A stretch of 64,000 nt of DNA from Bacillus crepusculi (GCF_014764715.1 NZ_JACXXE010000002.1:124001-188000), one strand, 5' to 3'. Shown: positions 39,438 through 50,736, counted from the first letter of the stretch. The notes: a model not told the origin generated them from the sequence alone. Made by a program: numbers and translations.

Positions 39438-39885
39438 TGGTGTACAAACGAAAAAACTCATGAAACATTGTGATGATCGCGGCTTTTTCGCAGAACTCAT
39501 TCGAGATGATGAACCGATGCTGAAGCGCTTTGGGCAGGCGTCGTGGTCGAAAAGCTTTCCAGGAGTGATCAAAGCCTTTCATTACCATGAAAAACAAGAT
39601 GACGTTTGGTTTTTCCCAGCAGGTCATGCACAGGTCGTTTTATACGATTTGCGAGAGGATTCTCCTACAAAGGGTCAAACCGATGTGTATTATATGGGAG
39701 AAGACAATCCAATGCTGCTCCTCATCCCAAAGGGCGTTGCGCATGGCTACCGTGTACTAGGCGAGACGTCGCTACAAATTGTGTATTTTACAACAGAATC
39801 CTATGACCCGAACAACCCAGATGAAAAGAGAATCGCTTGGAATGACGAGGTGATCGGATTTGATTGGGAAACGACATTTAAATAG
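39430..39885 (+). CDS. spsL: dTDP-4-dehydrorhamnose 3,5-epimerase SpsL
   Basis: 151 residues. RmlC-type cupin: DDRGFFAELIR, VIKAFHYHEKQDDVWFFPAGHAQVV and PKGVAHGYRVLG. The ATG at 39430 overlaps the spsK stop by eight bases and has a GGAAGGGAG site upstream. The in-frame start at 39349 lies inside spsK. Last sps gene. Confidence 0.92.
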   Translation: MIDGVQTKKLMKHCDDRGFFAELIRDDEPMLKRFGQASWSKSFPGVIKAFHYHEKQDDVWFFPAGHAQVVLYDLREDSPTKGQTDVYYMGEDNPMLLLIPKGVAHGYRVLGETSLQIVYFTTESYDPNNPDEKRIAWNDEVIGFDWETTFK

Positions 39886-39891
39886 AGAACA

Positions 39892-39922
39892 GAGGCCTTT
39901 CGCAGGAGAAAGGTCTTTTTTT
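39892..39922 (+). terminator. Terminator of the sps operon
   Basis: GGCCTTTC (39894-39901) / GAAAGGTC (39908-39915), then T7. Confidence 0.85.
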
Positions 39923-39990
39923 GTTGAAATACATTCTATAGGTGTCATTTTATGTATATTTACTAAGCTGAAAAAAGGATGTGGAGAAGT

Positions 39991-40776
39991 TTGTCTAACA
40001 GAATTGCATTTGTAACGGGAGCAAGTACAGGGATTGGAAAGGCAATCGCCATAAAGCTTGCCGCTCAGGACCATGTAAAGGTCATCATCAATTCTAGAAA
40101 TCAATCCTCACTAGAACAGGCGCAGCAGCACATTCAAGACATGACAGAAACAAAGGAGCCGGTGGCTCTTTTCTGTGGAGACATGTCGCATGAGGCAGTG
40201 AGGGCTGAGGCCTTTGCGACAATCGAAAAAGAGTTTGGCAGACTAGATGTGTTGATCAATAACATTCCAGGAGGGAAGCCAGATACATTTGATTCATGTG
40301 AAAGTGACGAGATGCTGGCAGCTTTTTCACAAAAAGCGATTGCATACGTTGATACGATGAAGCGTGCGGTAGCAATGATGAAAAGACATGAGTATGGGCG
40401 GATTATTCAAATTGTCGGGAACCTATGGAAGGAACCTGGTGACCAAATGTTTACGAACAGTATGATGAATGCAGCGATTATCAATGCTAGTAAAAATGCA
40501 GCCACACAGCTGGCATCCTCTGGAATTACGGTAAACTGCTTAAACCCAGGCTTTATTGTAACAGATCGGTATGAACAATTTATCGGGAATATGATGCGTA
40601 AACAGACATTATCACGGGAAGAGGCTGTACAAGTTGTCGCATCAGGTATTCCGATGCAAAGGGTGGGCACAGCGAGTGAAATGGCTTCGCTGGCAGCTTT
40701 TATCGCATCAGAGGAAGCCTCCTATGTCACAGGACAACAAATATCCGTCGATGGTGGTTCGATGAAGAGTATTTAA
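39991..40776 (+). CDS. bacG: Bacilysin pathway reductase BacG (SDR family)
   Basis: 261 residues. NADPH-dependent short-chain reductase that reduces the dihydro-hydroxyphenylpyruvate intermediate in bacilysin/anticapsin synthesis. Seen: TGASTGIGKAIA, NNIPGG and the strongly conserved IVGNLWKEPGDQMFTNSMMN stretch, which matches my memory of B. subtilis BacG (YwfH). The usual catalytic Tyr-x-x-x-Lys is altered (NSMMNAAIINASKN), as in the orthologue. The start is TTG at 39991 after a GTGGAG site. It is convergent with bacABCDF, so it is transcribed separately from the other bac genes. Confidence 0.9.
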   Translation: MSNRIAFVTGASTGIGKAIAIKLAAQDHVKVIINSRNQSSLEQAQQHIQDMTETKEPVALFCGDMSHEAVRAEAFATIEKEFGRLDVLINNIPGGKPDTFDSCESDEMLAAFSQKAIAYVDTMKRAVAMMKRHEYGRIIQIVGNLWKEPGDQMFTNSMMNAAIINASKNAATQLASSGITVNCLNPGFIVTDRYEQFIGNMMRKQTLSREEAVQVVASGIPMQRVGTASEMASLAAFIASEEASYVTGQQISVDGGSMKSI

Positions 40777-40779
40777 TAT

Positions 40780-40806
40780 AAAAAACCCGCTATTTGCGGG
40801 TTTTTT
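40780..40806. terminator. Bidirectional terminator between bacG and bacF
   Basis: AAAAAACCCGC / GCGGGTTTTTT around a short TATTT loop. The bacF stop codon lies within the left arm. Confidence 0.9.
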
Positions 40807-41986
40807 GATGAAAACGAATCGGGAGTATGTGAAGCCGGTCGATAAATAGGGCTAGCTGATCTATTGAAGCCACCATTGAGATGCGTACATAACGTCTTCC
40901 ATATGCACCAAACACACCCCCAGGCGTCACAACGACATCTGCATGTTCGAGTAAATAGTCAGCAAATGCATGAGAATCTTCGAAATCATCAGGGATCGGA
41001 GCCCACAAATAAAAGGCACCGGCTGGGCGTTCAATGCTCCACCCAAGCTGTTTTTCTGCTTGACGGATGAAGAAATTCATTCGTTCAAGGTACACCTCTT
41101 TCAATGATTGAAGATGACGATCATCACTTTGCAAGGCGATGGTTGCAGCTTGTTGAAACCCGCCATACATACTGACAAATACATGATCTTGAAAGGCGTT
41201 AATCGCCTGAATGATTTCCTCATTCCCAACAGCAAAAGCGACTCTCCATCCCGCCATATTAAAAGTCTTTGATAGAGAATATAGCTCCACTCCTACGTTT
41301 TTTCCAAGAGGAGCATTCATAAAACTCACTGGTTTTTGCTCATAATGAAAGGAGCCATAAGCAAAATCATGAATCACATGCAGTCCGTGAGTGGACGCAA
41401 ATTCAGCAGCCTCTTCAAAAAAAGGATCATTTGCCACAGCACCAGTTGGGTTATTCGGATAATTTAAGAAAAGAACCTTTGCCTTTTTTAACACATCAGG
41501 ATCAATTGAAGAGAGATTCGGCAAATAGCCATTCTTCTCATCAAGTTTGATGCAGTATGGCCTTGCGTCAGCCATCAAAATCCCTGAATGATATTCTGGG
41601 TATCCTGGATCGGGGACGAGGGCGAGATCACCTGGATCAAGCAGGCACTGACTCATGACATAAAGACCTGTTTTTCCACCATTGAAAAGGGCAATTTCCT
41701 TCTGTGGGTCAATCTCAGCCCCGAATTCCTTTCTGTAGAAATCTGCAATGGCTTGCTTGAAAAAGTCAAAGCCTCTAAAAGGCGCATATTGCTGGAATTG
41801 CAAAGTGCCTGCAGCCTCTTGAAGGGCGCGTACGATATGTGCAGGAGTAGGAAGATCGGGATTTCCCTGACCCAGGTTGATGATGTTCGCTCCGTTTTGT
41901 TTTTTATGCGCGATTTTCTTAAATACGGTTCCGAATTTCTGTTCTGGCAGCCGTTTAATCATGTTAGATGGTATGATCTTCAACAC
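40790..41986 (-). CDS. bacF: Bacilysin pathway aminotransferase BacF
   Basis: 398 residues. Class I/II PLP aminotransferase that transaminates the tetrahydro-hydroxyphenylpyruvate intermediate. Seen: INLGQGNPDLPTP, NYPNNPTGAVA, and the PLP-Lys motif SLSKTFNMAGWR. The reading frame can start at GTG 41986 or TTG 41983; spacing after GTGAGG slightly favours the latter. It begins only 14 bp after bacD, so the MFS gene bacE, which lies here in B. subtilis, is missing. Confidence 0.92.
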   Translation of the reverse strand: MLKIIPSNMIKRLPEQKFGTVFKKIAHKKQNGANIINLGQGNPDLPTPAHIVRALQEAAGTLQFQQYAPFRGFDFFKQAIADFYRKEFGAEIDPQKEIALFNGGKTGLYVMSQCLLDPGDLALVPDPGYPEYHSGILMADARPYCIKLDEKNGYLPNLSSIDPDVLKKAKVLFLNYPNNPTGAVANDPFFEEAAEFASTHGLHVIHDFAYGSFHYEQKPVSFMNAPLGKNVGVELYSLSKTFNMAGWRVAFAVGNEEIIQAINAFQDHVFVSMYGGFQQAATIALQSDDRHLQSLKEVYLERMNFFIRQAEKQLGWSIERPAGAFYLWAPIPDDFEDSHAFADYLLEHADVVVTPGGVFGAYGRRYVRISMVASIDQLALFIDRLHILPIRFHQKTRK

Positions 41987-42000
41987 ATTAGCCTCACTTT

Positions 42001-43422
42001 CTATCTCTTCACTAATTCATCTATCAACAGAATCGTTGCCTGCTTTTGAATGTTGCGGATAGACGAGGCAACATCCTGTGAGGATGATCCTTTTAATTCA
42101 AGAGATACGATGCCATTAAAGGCTTCAAATAAAGAAAGATCCACAAAGGTGCCTTTGGATGGGCCGGATTCACTGACGATCATAGTATCTCCAACTAAAG
42201 CGTCCTGCGGAATATGGACATGATCAATGGTGATATGTGTGACCTCTGGCGGTATGTGACCGCTCTCTTTGAAATGCTGAGGGTATAAATGGCAGTCTGC
42301 GATATAATGCGTATGTCCAGAAAGCAGCCCTCTTGGCAGATCCGCTTTTTTTCCATCGACTAAAACATCGATCAGCAGCTTGGCCATATCCACCCCAAAG
42401 ACCTTTTTGATATTCGGAATCATATTCCATCCAGCAAATCTAGCTGCAGATTCGATTAGTCCGGTTTCTCGATTTTTCATGAGCTTGATCTCTGTATGGG
42501 TTGCACAGTTTTCAAGGCCTAACCCTTCGTTTGCCATTCTTGCTGCCTCAATGATGATTTGCTGGGCTTCATTGTCTAAGATTGATGGAGTAATATGAGC
42601 CGTTTCTGTAAAACCGATTTGAGGGGTCTTATCATGAATGACAAAAGGGATATATTCTCCTTCGACAACTAGTCCTTCAACACTGACATAATCAGCATAT
42701 CCTACATGATGATACCAATCCTCGTAGGCACCCTCTAAATACGTTTCAGCGACAAATGGTGCTTCGTATGTCACAGCGTTAGGGACTGGAATGGTTTGCA
42801 AATAGGATTGTACGTTTAAAAAGAGATCATCACTGCCGGCTCGGTCATGAAAAAGGGTGACGCCAATGGAGCTTGCTAAATATGTAGGCTTTAAAATAAG
42901 CGGTGTACCGATATGCTTAATGGCTTTCTGAAAATCAGATAAAGTGGTGACAGGCTGAGTTTTGACTGCTTTGACCCCAGCCGCGTTGAATGCAGCCCTC
43001 ATTTGGCTTTTATCACGCGCTAATTCAGCTGCCTTTACCCCGGCGCCGCGCAGCCCAAGACGTTCAGCGGCTTTTGCCATTGGTGCAATGAATAATTCAT
43101 TATTGGTGGTGATCGCATCCGCTTTGAAAAAGGAAGCGACGCGAACTAGGTCATCCACCACCTCTTCCTCGGATTTCAGATAATCATCATGTGCCCAGTA
43201 AATCGAATCTGGGTGTTCAAAAGAAGAGGTTGTGTCAAAATAATCACGATCTTTAATGACCGCAATGGAGTATTTTTCTATTAGCTCAGCGTGCCCCTTT
43301 GTAATGGCAAAGGGTCTTGGGATATAAGAAACGATATGATACGATGCAGCCACGCTTTCATAAAACATGTGGGGCGGGCATCCTCCTAGGTCAGCGATGA
43401 CAAGTACGGTTTTTTTACTCAA
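42001..43422 (-). CDS. bacD: L-alanine–L-anticapsin ligase BacD
   Basis: 473 residues. ATP-grasp ligase that joins L-alanine to anticapsin to form the dipeptide antibiotic bacilysin. Seen: the N-terminal VLVIADLGGCPPHMFYES, the ATP-grasp lysine region PLILKPTYLASSIGV, and THTEIKLMKN with RFAGWNMIPNIKKVFG. The start is TTG at 43422 with AAAGGAG 8 bases upstream; the GTG at 43431 overlaps that site. Length agrees with B. subtilis BacD. Confidence 0.94.
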   Translation of the reverse strand: MSKKTVLVIADLGGCPPHMFYESVAASYHIVSYIPRPFAITKGHAELIEKYSIAVIKDRDYFDTTSSFEHPDSIYWAHDDYLKSEEEVVDDLVRVASFFKADAITTNNELFIAPMAKAAERLGLRGAGVKAAELARDKSQMRAAFNAAGVKAVKTQPVTTLSDFQKAIKHIGTPLILKPTYLASSIGVTLFHDRAGSDDLFLNVQSYLQTIPVPNAVTYEAPFVAETYLEGAYEDWYHHVGYADYVSVEGLVVEGEYIPFVIHDKTPQIGFTETAHITPSILDNEAQQIIIEAARMANEGLGLENCATHTEIKLMKNRETGLIESAARFAGWNMIPNIKKVFGVDMAKLLIDVLVDGKKADLPRGLLSGHTHYIADCHLYPQHFKESGHIPPEVTHITIDHVHIPQDALVGDTMIVSESGPSKGTFVDLSLFEAFNGIVSLELKGSSSQDVASSIRNIQKQATILLIDELVKR

Positions 43423-43437
43423 TGAAAGCACTCCTTT

Positions 43438-45507
<2,070 letters not shown>

Positions 45508-45541
45508 GTTTACCATCCAATCTTTTTCAAATTTTTACTAG

Positions 45542-45571
45542 ATTATAAAAAATAAAATTGGTAATTGTCAA
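45542..45571 (-). promoter_or_regulatory. Promoter of the bac operon
   Basis: Minus-strand TTGACA (45566-45571) and TATAAT (45542-45547), both consensus, separated by 18 bases. An AATTTTGTTGACAATT segment over the -35 resembles the CodY box with about four mismatches; CodY repression of bac is known in B. subtilis, but this site is only a suggestion. Confidence 0.8.
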
Positions 45572-45623
45572 CAAAATTTATAAAAAATGTATTTTATGAT
45601 GATATTAAAAATTGATCTAAAAA

Positions 45624-45647
45624 ACTGCACATATCGAGATGTGCAGT
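45624..45647 (-). terminator. Terminator of ywfA
   Basis: ACTGCACAT / ATGTGCAGT perfect 9-bp stem; minus-strand exit is TTTTTT. It insulates bacA from ywfA. Confidence 0.88.
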
Positions 45648-45656
45648 GAAATGAGC

Positions 45657-46889
45657 TCACGTTTCAAATGTGTTTTTATGTTTCTGCTGTAAGGTTTTTT
45701 CACGTTTATAGCTGACGAAGCTGATGAAAAAACCAACAAGCGTAATGAGTGCACATACAAGTCCTACCGTATGATAGCCGAAATGGACATAAACAGGTCC
45801 CATCAGAGCTGACCCAAGCATAACGGCAAGATTGGAAGCAAGGCTGTAAAAAGCCATCACTTTGCCTCGGTGGGTTTGGGAGCAGTCGCTCAGGACGGTG
45901 CTCAAAAGCGTGACAGATAAACTTTGCATGGCACCCCAAATAAATAAAGCGAAAATGAGCAATGTCCATGAGAACGGTGCATAAGGAAGTAAGGCAAGAA
46001 CGAGCGTAATGCCGCCCAGCACAAAGAAAAGAGAACGCGTTTTGCCAAACCAATCTGCTAATTTCCCGGTAAATATACTCATGGAAAAGCCAACACCATA
46101 AGCCATGATCAGAAGTCCAGCTGTTGATTGCCCTCCGGAAAACAGACTTTGCAGGTATGCTCCTAAAAATGAGTACATGCCATAAAACCCAAGCATGTTA
46201 CAAAATGTCACGGTCAAATAGGCAGGAACACGGTCGATTTTCAAAGCCCCCCATAAAGAACCTGATTTCTCCCTAGTTTGAGGTGCCTTCGGATCAGCTG
46301 TTGCGACTTGTTTTCGAGATTCAAGGATGACGAGCAGCAGGACAACGAGACTCATCATGGCGAAAATCCAAAATGTCCAGCGCCAGTTCAAACTTTGGCC
46401 GATAAAGGCGCCAATGGGCACACCAAGGACAAGAGAAAGAGACCAGCTAGATACAATGAGTCCCATCACTTTGCCGCGATATTCGTATGGAACCCGGTCG
46501 CCCACAAGAGCATAGGCTGTTGGCACAAATACACCAGTCGCCAGCCCAGAAATAGCACGGCCTGCAAAAAACACTGCCAAATTTGGGGCAGCAGCACACA
46601 TCACTGTTCCAATCAAAAAGAAAGACAGCCCAATCATCAAACACAGCTCTCTTGAATACCGGTCCCCTAAAGGAACGAGCAGCGGAGCTCCAACCAGCAC
46701 AGCTAACCCATATATGCTGATGGAAAGAGCGAGAATATCAAGAGATTGCTGAAAAGAGTTTGATAAATCAGGCAAAAGTGGTGAAATCACCAGTTCCTCC
46801 GATCCTGCCGCAAAAACGCCAAGTGTAAGCGCGATGGCAAGTGTGATGGGAAACGTTTTAGAAGCCTGGCTGTCTAAAGATTCTTTCAT
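45657..46889 (-). CDS. ywfA: MFS efflux transporter YwfA
   Basis: 410 residues with twelve membrane helices (DHA1-type drug:H+ antiporter fold). Seen: GDRYSRE and AGRAISGLATGVF of the MFS A and C-like motifs. The sequence matches my memory of B. subtilis YwfA, which also lies just upstream of bacA. The ATG at 46889 has GGAGGG 8 bases upstream. Substrate unknown. With bacE absent it is one candidate for bacilysin export, but that is inference. Confidence 0.88.
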   Translation of the reverse strand: MKESLDSQASKTFPITLAIALTLGVFAAGSEELVISPLLPDLSNSFQQSLDILALSISIYGLAVLVGAPLLVPLGDRYSRELCLMIGLSFFLIGTVMCAAAPNLAVFFAGRAISGLATGVFVPTAYALVGDRVPYEYRGKVMGLIVSSWSLSLVLGVPIGAFIGQSLNWRWTFWIFAMMSLVVLLLVILESRKQVATADPKAPQTREKSGSLWGALKIDRVPAYLTVTFCNMLGFYGMYSFLGAYLQSLFSGGQSTAGLLIMAYGVGFSMSIFTGKLADWFGKTRSLFFVLGGITLVLALLPYAPFSWTLLIFALFIWGAMQSLSVTLLSTVLSDCSQTHRGKVMAFYSLASNLAVMLGSALMGPVYVHFGYHTVGLVCALITLVGFFISFVSYKREKTLQQKHKNTFET

Positions 46890-46960
46890 CAAGTGATCCC
46901 TCCATACTTGCTTTTTCATTCAATTCCGTTAAAATAAATTCTACCATTATTTAGTTTTAT

Positions 46961-46989
46961 TTTACATTTCGCATCATAAGTATTATCAT
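46961..46989 (+). promoter_or_regulatory. Promoter of the Lrp-family gene
   Basis: TTTACA (46961-46966) and TATCAT (46984-46989) with a 17-base spacer, 46 bp upstream of the start. Confidence 0.55.
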
Positions 46990-46998
46990 AAAATACTT
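46978..46998. repeat. Inverted repeat over the Lrp-gene promoter
   Basis: AAGTATT (46978-46984) and AATACTT (46992-46998) form a 7-7-7 inverted repeat spanning the -10 box in the ywfA/Lrp divergent gap. It could be an operator for the Lrp-family protein itself. Confidence 0.5.
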
Positions 46999-47034
46999 TT
47001 CAAATGGAACGATTTTTGGATGGGAGAGGTACGA

Positions 47035-47514
47035 ATGAAAATCACCGATGTAGATGTGCATATTTTAAATGAATTGAGAGAAGATGCCCGCTTATCCATG
47101 AGGGAATTGTCAAAACGAGTGAATTTATCAGCACCTGCGGTAGCAGAAAGAGTGCGTAAATTAGAGGATGCAGGGATTATCGAAGGGTATTCTGTTCAGG
47201 TCAATTATAAAAAATTAGGGCTTCTGATTGACTGCCTGCTGGAAGTCACGGTATTAAACGGGGAATATCAGCGTTTTGTGACATTTATGAATCAGCATCC
47301 ACGTGCGTTCTTTGCTTATCGAGTGGCAGGACAATCCTGTTTTTTCATTAAGCTGTCAGTTTCTTCACTTGAAGAAATTGAAGCCTTTATTCAAGAAGTA
47401 TCTGGTTTTACAAAAACGGTCTCCCATATTGTCTTATCAGAGCACTCTTTTTCTCATCCCATTCAGGAACGTGTGAAGCAAATAGAAGAGCCAGAAATGA
47501 CCGTGGTGAAATAA
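47035..47514 (+). CDS. Lrp/AsnC-family transcriptional regulator
   Basis: 159 residues. N-terminal winged helix-turn-helix (VDVHILNELREDARLSMRELSKRVNLSAPAVAERVRKLEDAG), C-terminal RAM ligand/oligomerisation domain. The ATG at 47035 (MKITDVDV) has GGGAGAGG upstream. It is divergent from ywfA and convergent with the MFS gene, so it may control one of them. Specific ligand unknown. Confidence 0.88.
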   Translation: MKITDVDVHILNELREDARLSMRELSKRVNLSAPAVAERVRKLEDAGIIEGYSVQVNYKKLGLLIDCLLEVTVLNGEYQRFVTFMNQHPRAFFAYRVAGQSCFFIKLSVSSLEEIEAFIQEVSGFTKTVSHIVLSEHSFSHPIQERVKQIEEPEMTVVK

Positions 47515-47539
47515 AAAGGACCTCCCTCAGGTCCTTTTT
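47514..47539. terminator. Bidirectional terminator after the Lrp-family gene
   Basis: AAAAGGACCT / AGGTCCTTTT around CCCTC; also overlaps the end of the convergent MFS gene. Confidence 0.88.
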
Positions 47540-48687
47540 ACTCGTTTATCTGACTGATAGCTCATGATCGTTATGATGAGGCCAATGAATGTCACGCCTG
47601 CAGCAAATAACGGAACAAGCTGTAAATGTGTGATCTCGATGGCGAGGCCGCCTAGTGCTGCACCGCCGGCATTCCCAATATTAAAGGCAGAATGACTGAG
47701 CGTCGATGCGAGGGTCGGTGCTTCATGTGCCATGTTCATCGTGCGGTATTGCAAGGTAGGAACAAGAATAAATGAAATGATTCCCCAAACAAAAATGGTC
47801 AGCACGGCAGGCACTTTGAATTCAGAAGTGACTGTAAATAATAACAGGACAGCAATGAGCAGGATAAGCGTCACCATAATACTCGGCATCAGCTTCCAGT
47901 CGGCAAGCCTTCCGCCAACTAAATTCCCGATGGTGACCCCAAGCCCGAAGAGGACAAGGATAAGCGTGACCCCATTTTCCTGAAAGCCAGTGACTTGCAG
48001 CAGGATAGGACTGATATACGTAAAGGCTGTAAACACACCAGCAAAACCAAAGATGGTCATTGCAAAGGAAACGAGTACTTGTGGTTTTTTCAAAACGGAT
48101 ACTTCATTTCGAATATCCAGTACTTCTTCCTTCGACTGATTCGGGACTAAGCTGATGATACCGATTAAGGAAATGAGACCAATGACTGCAATGACTAGAA
48201 AAGACATACGCCAGCCGAATTGATTTCCGATAAAGGTACCGAACGGCACACCGAGTACATTGGCTACCGTAAGTCCTGTAAACATGAAGCTGATCGCGCT
48301 TGCGCTTTTCTCTTTAGGCACAAGCCGTGCAGCCATAATGGCTCCGACGCCAAAGAAGGTCCCATGAGCAAATGACGTTAAAATACGTGCGGCCATCAAC
48401 AGACCATAAGAGGTTGATACAGTAGCGAGAGCATTTCCTGCGACGAAAAGAATCATTAACAAAATGAGGAGACGTTTCCTCGACAGTTTTCCAGTGGATA
48501 ACGTTAAAATAGGTCCGCCAACTGCGACACCAAGTGCATATCCAGTAATCAGCTGCCCAGAAGCAGAGATGGATACATGGAGATCATTTGCGACGTTTGG
48601 CAAAAGCCCCATAATGACAAATTCAGTCATGCCAATTGAAAATGCACCGAGCGTTAAGGCAAAAATAGCGATGGGGAAGTTTTTCAT
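47527..48687 (-). CDS. MFS transporter (DHA1, AraJ/YdhP-like)
   Basis: 386 residues with twelve helices. ALTLGAFSIGMTEFVIMGLLP at the N-terminus and AHGTFFGVGAIMAARLV are typical of the AraJ/YdhP-like DHA1 exporters for sugars or drugs. Not BacE: that protein starts quite differently and has other motifs. The ATG at 48687 has AGGTGATCAC upstream (weak). Substrate unknown. Confidence 0.85.
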   Translation of the reverse strand: MKNFPIAIFALTLGAFSIGMTEFVIMGLLPNVANDLHVSISASGQLITGYALGVAVGGPILTLSTGKLSRKRLLILLMILFVAGNALATVSTSYGLLMAARILTSFAHGTFFGVGAIMAARLVPKEKSASAISFMFTGLTVANVLGVPFGTFIGNQFGWRMSFLVIAVIGLISLIGIISLVPNQSKEEVLDIRNEVSVLKKPQVLVSFAMTIFGFAGVFTAFTYISPILLQVTGFQENGVTLILVLFGLGVTIGNLVGGRLADWKLMPSIMVTLILLIAVLLLFTVTSEFKVPAVLTIFVWGIISFILVPTLQYRTMNMAHEAPTLASTLSHSAFNIGNAGGAALGGLAIEITHLQLVPLFAAGVTFIGLIITIMSYQSDKRVKRT

Positions 48688-48717
48688 GATGTGATCACCT
48701 TTCTAAACAAATACATA

Positions 48718-48745
48718 AAAAGGCTTCGGAGAGATCCGAAGCCTT
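48718..48745 (-). terminator. Terminator of hemQ
   Basis: AAGGCTTCGG / CCGAAGCCTT 10-bp perfect stem; minus-strand exit TTTTT. Confidence 0.88.
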
Positions 48746-48754
48746 AAGAGTTTA

Positions 48755-49525
48755 TCATACATGGAAATATGACGCCAGCTGCTCGTTTGCTAATCGGTTT
48801 CCAACAAAGAAGGAACCGAATTCGCCGTAACGTGCACTGACTTCATCAAATCGCATTTCATAAACCAGTTTTTTAAATTGAAGAACATCGTCTGAGAAAA
48901 GGGTGACGCCCCACTCATAATCATCAAACCCGACAGACCCTGTAATGATCTGTTTTACTTTCCCAGCATAGCTTCTCCCAATTAAACCGTGACTTCTCAT
49001 GAGAGATTTACGCTCATCCATTGAGAGCATGTACCAGTTGTCATTGCCAGAACGTCTTTTATCCATTGGATAGAAGCACACGTATTTAGAAGAAGGAAGC
49101 TCTGGGTATAGACGCGCGCGTACATGTGGGTTTTCGTAAGGATCACCGCCATCGCCGCCTCCTGCTAAGTAGTTGCTGAGTTCAACAACTGACACGTACG
49201 AATAGGCTGGAATCGTAAATTCTGCTAGTCGTGATTTGTTGAATTCAAGCTCGATTTCATTCAGTTCTTCCATTGTCGGACGTAAAATCATGAGCATAAT
49301 ATCTGCTTTTTGGCCGACAATACTATAGATTGTTTGGCTTCCAGCCTTATCGTGTTCAGCTGTTTTCCATTTTTCCATTAGACCTGTAAACTCATGAATA
49401 ATGGCTTGACGCTCATCGCTTGTGAGCATCTTCCAAGCTGTCCAGTCAATTGTTCTAAAATCATGCAGCGCATACCAGCCGTCTAATGTTTGAGCTGCTT
49501 CATTTGTTGTATGTTGTTCGCTCAT
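48755..49525 (-). CDS. hemQ: Coproheme decarboxylase HemQ
   Basis: 256 residues. Chlorite-dismutase-like enzyme that finishes haem synthesis in Firmicutes by decarboxylating Fe-coproporphyrin III. Seen: catalytic Tyr152 in YPMDKRR, the proximal haem His near 179 (MRSHGLIG), and [15 protein letters not shown]. The ATG at 49525 follows AGGAGTG; the GTG at 49534 overlaps that site. Divergent from pta as in B. subtilis (ywfI-pta). Confidence 0.94.
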   Translation of the reverse strand: MSEQHTTNEAAQTLDGWYALHDFRTIDWTAWKMLTSDERQAIIHEFTGLMEKWKTAEHDKAGSQTIYSIVGQKADIMLMILRPTMEELNEIELEFNKSRLAEFTIPAYSYVSVVELSNYLAGGGDGGDPYENPHVRARLYPELPSSKYVCFYPMDKRRSGNDNWYMLSMDERKSLMRSHGLIGRSYAGKVKQIITGSVGFDDYEWGVTLFSDDVLQFKKLVYEMRFDEVSARYGEFGSFFVGNRLANEQLASYFHV

Positions 49526-49664
49526 TTCTTTCACTCCTATTTACAGTTTTCCATCTGTTCCAACTATAACATAGTTTGTCCACATGAAGATGTGATCAAA
49601 ACTTGAACGAAGAAACGGTTTTTATGGAAATTGGTTAAATTAGTTTGAAAAATAAGAATTTAAT

Positions 49665-49679
49665 TTGTAAGCGCTATAA
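49665..49679 (+). promoter_or_regulatory. cre (CcpA activation site) upstream of pta
   Basis: TTGTAAGCGCTATAA matches the cre core with one change at the 3' end. It is centred about 56 bp upstream of the start predicted from the downstream promoter, the spacing at which CcpA activates pta in B. subtilis. Confidence 0.7.
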
Positions 49680-49693
49680 TGTAAGTTGGTAGT

Positions 49694-49721
49694 TTGAATT
49701 TATGTAGAAGAAGAGTATGCT
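49694..49721 (+). promoter_or_regulatory. pta promoter
   Basis: TTGAAT (49694-49699), a 16-base spacer and TATGCT (49716-49721). The match is moderate, consistent with a promoter needing CcpA. Confidence 0.55.
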
Positions 49722-49764
49722 TAAAAGAGAACGCTTTTTTTGTAAAATCAAGGAGGGTATTGAA

Positions 49765-50736
49765 GTGGCAGATATTTTTTCAACAGTTCAGGAAAAGGTT
49801 GCAGGTAAAGGAGTAAAGATCGTTTTTCCTGAGGGAATGGACGAACGCATTCTTACAGCCGTTCAAAAGCTAGCAGATGGCAAAGTATTGCAACCGATTG
49901 TTGTAGGTAAAAAACAAGAAGTTGAAGCAAAAGCAAAAGAATTAGGTCTTACACTTGATGGTGTTGACGTGTATGATCCTCATACATATGAAGGTTTTGA
50001 AGAGCTTGTACAAGCTTTCGTAGAAAGACGTAAAGGCAAAGCAACAGAAGAGCAAGCAAGAAAAGCATTACTAGATGAAAACTATTTCGGTACAATGCTT
50101 GTGTATAAAGGTCTGGCAGACGGACTTGTGAGCGGTGCGGCACATTCAACTGCTGACACAGTGCGCCCAGCACTTCAAATCATTAAAACAAAAGAAGGCG
50201 TAAAGAAAACATCTGGCGTCTTCATCATGGCTCGTGGCGAAGAGCAATATGTGTTTGCTGATTGTGCCATCAACATTGCACCAGACAGCCAAGATTTAGC
50301 TGAAATTGCAATCGAAAGTGCAAACACAGCAAAAATGTTTGACATTGAACCACGTGTGGCGATGCTTAGCTTCTCAACTAAAGGCTCAGCAAAATCAGAC
50401 GAAACAGACAAAGTATCTGAAGCGGTTCGCATTGCAAAAGAAAAGGCACCTGAGCTTGTACTTGATGGAGAATTCCAATTCGATGCAGCATTCGTTCCTT
50501 CAGTAGCAGCGAAAAAAGCACCAGATTCCGTGATCAAGGGAGACGCTAGCGTATTTGTTTTCCCTAGCCTCGAAGCTGGAAACATCGGCTACAAAATTGC
50601 ACAGCGCTTAGGTAACTTTGAAGCTGTAGGTCCAATCCTGCAAGGCTTAAACCAGCCAGTAAACGATCTATCAAGAGGCTGTAATGCTGAAGACGTTTAC
50701 AACCTTGCGCTCATCACAGCAGCTCAAGCACTATAA
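49765..50736 (+). CDS. pta: Phosphate acetyltransferase
   Basis: 323 residues, identical in length to B. subtilis Pta. Converts acetyl-CoA and phosphate to acetyl phosphate in overflow metabolism. Seen: KIVFPEGMDERIL, SGAAHSTADTVRPALQII, and the C-terminal FVFPSLEAGNIGYKIAQRL. The start is GTG at 49765 with AAGGAGGG 7 bases upstream; an ATG at 49717 has no site. Confidence 0.96.
   Translation: MADIFSTVQEKVAGKGVKIVFPEGMDERILTAVQKLADGKVLQPIVVGKKQEVEAKAKELGLTLDGVDVYDPHTYEGFEELVQAFVERRKGKATEEQARKALLDENYFGTMLVYKGLADGLVSGAAHSTADTVRPALQIIKTKEGVKKTSGVFIMARGEEQYVFADCAINIAPDSQDLAEIAIESANTAKMFDIEPRVAMLSFSTKGSAKSDETDKVSEAVRIAKEKAPELVLDGEFQFDAAFVPSVAAKKAPDSVIKGDASVFVFPSLEAGNIGYKIAQRLGNFEAVGPILQGLNQPVNDLSRGCNAEDVYNLALITAAQAL

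Noticed and set aside
47527..48687. MFS gene as a relocated bacE
   Set aside because: The sequence is of the AraJ/YdhP type and does not resemble BacE as I remember it; only a general MFS relation.
50175..50585. 136-codon minus-strand open frame inside pta
   Set aside because: Shadow of a highly conserved gene; composition explained by the pta reading frame.
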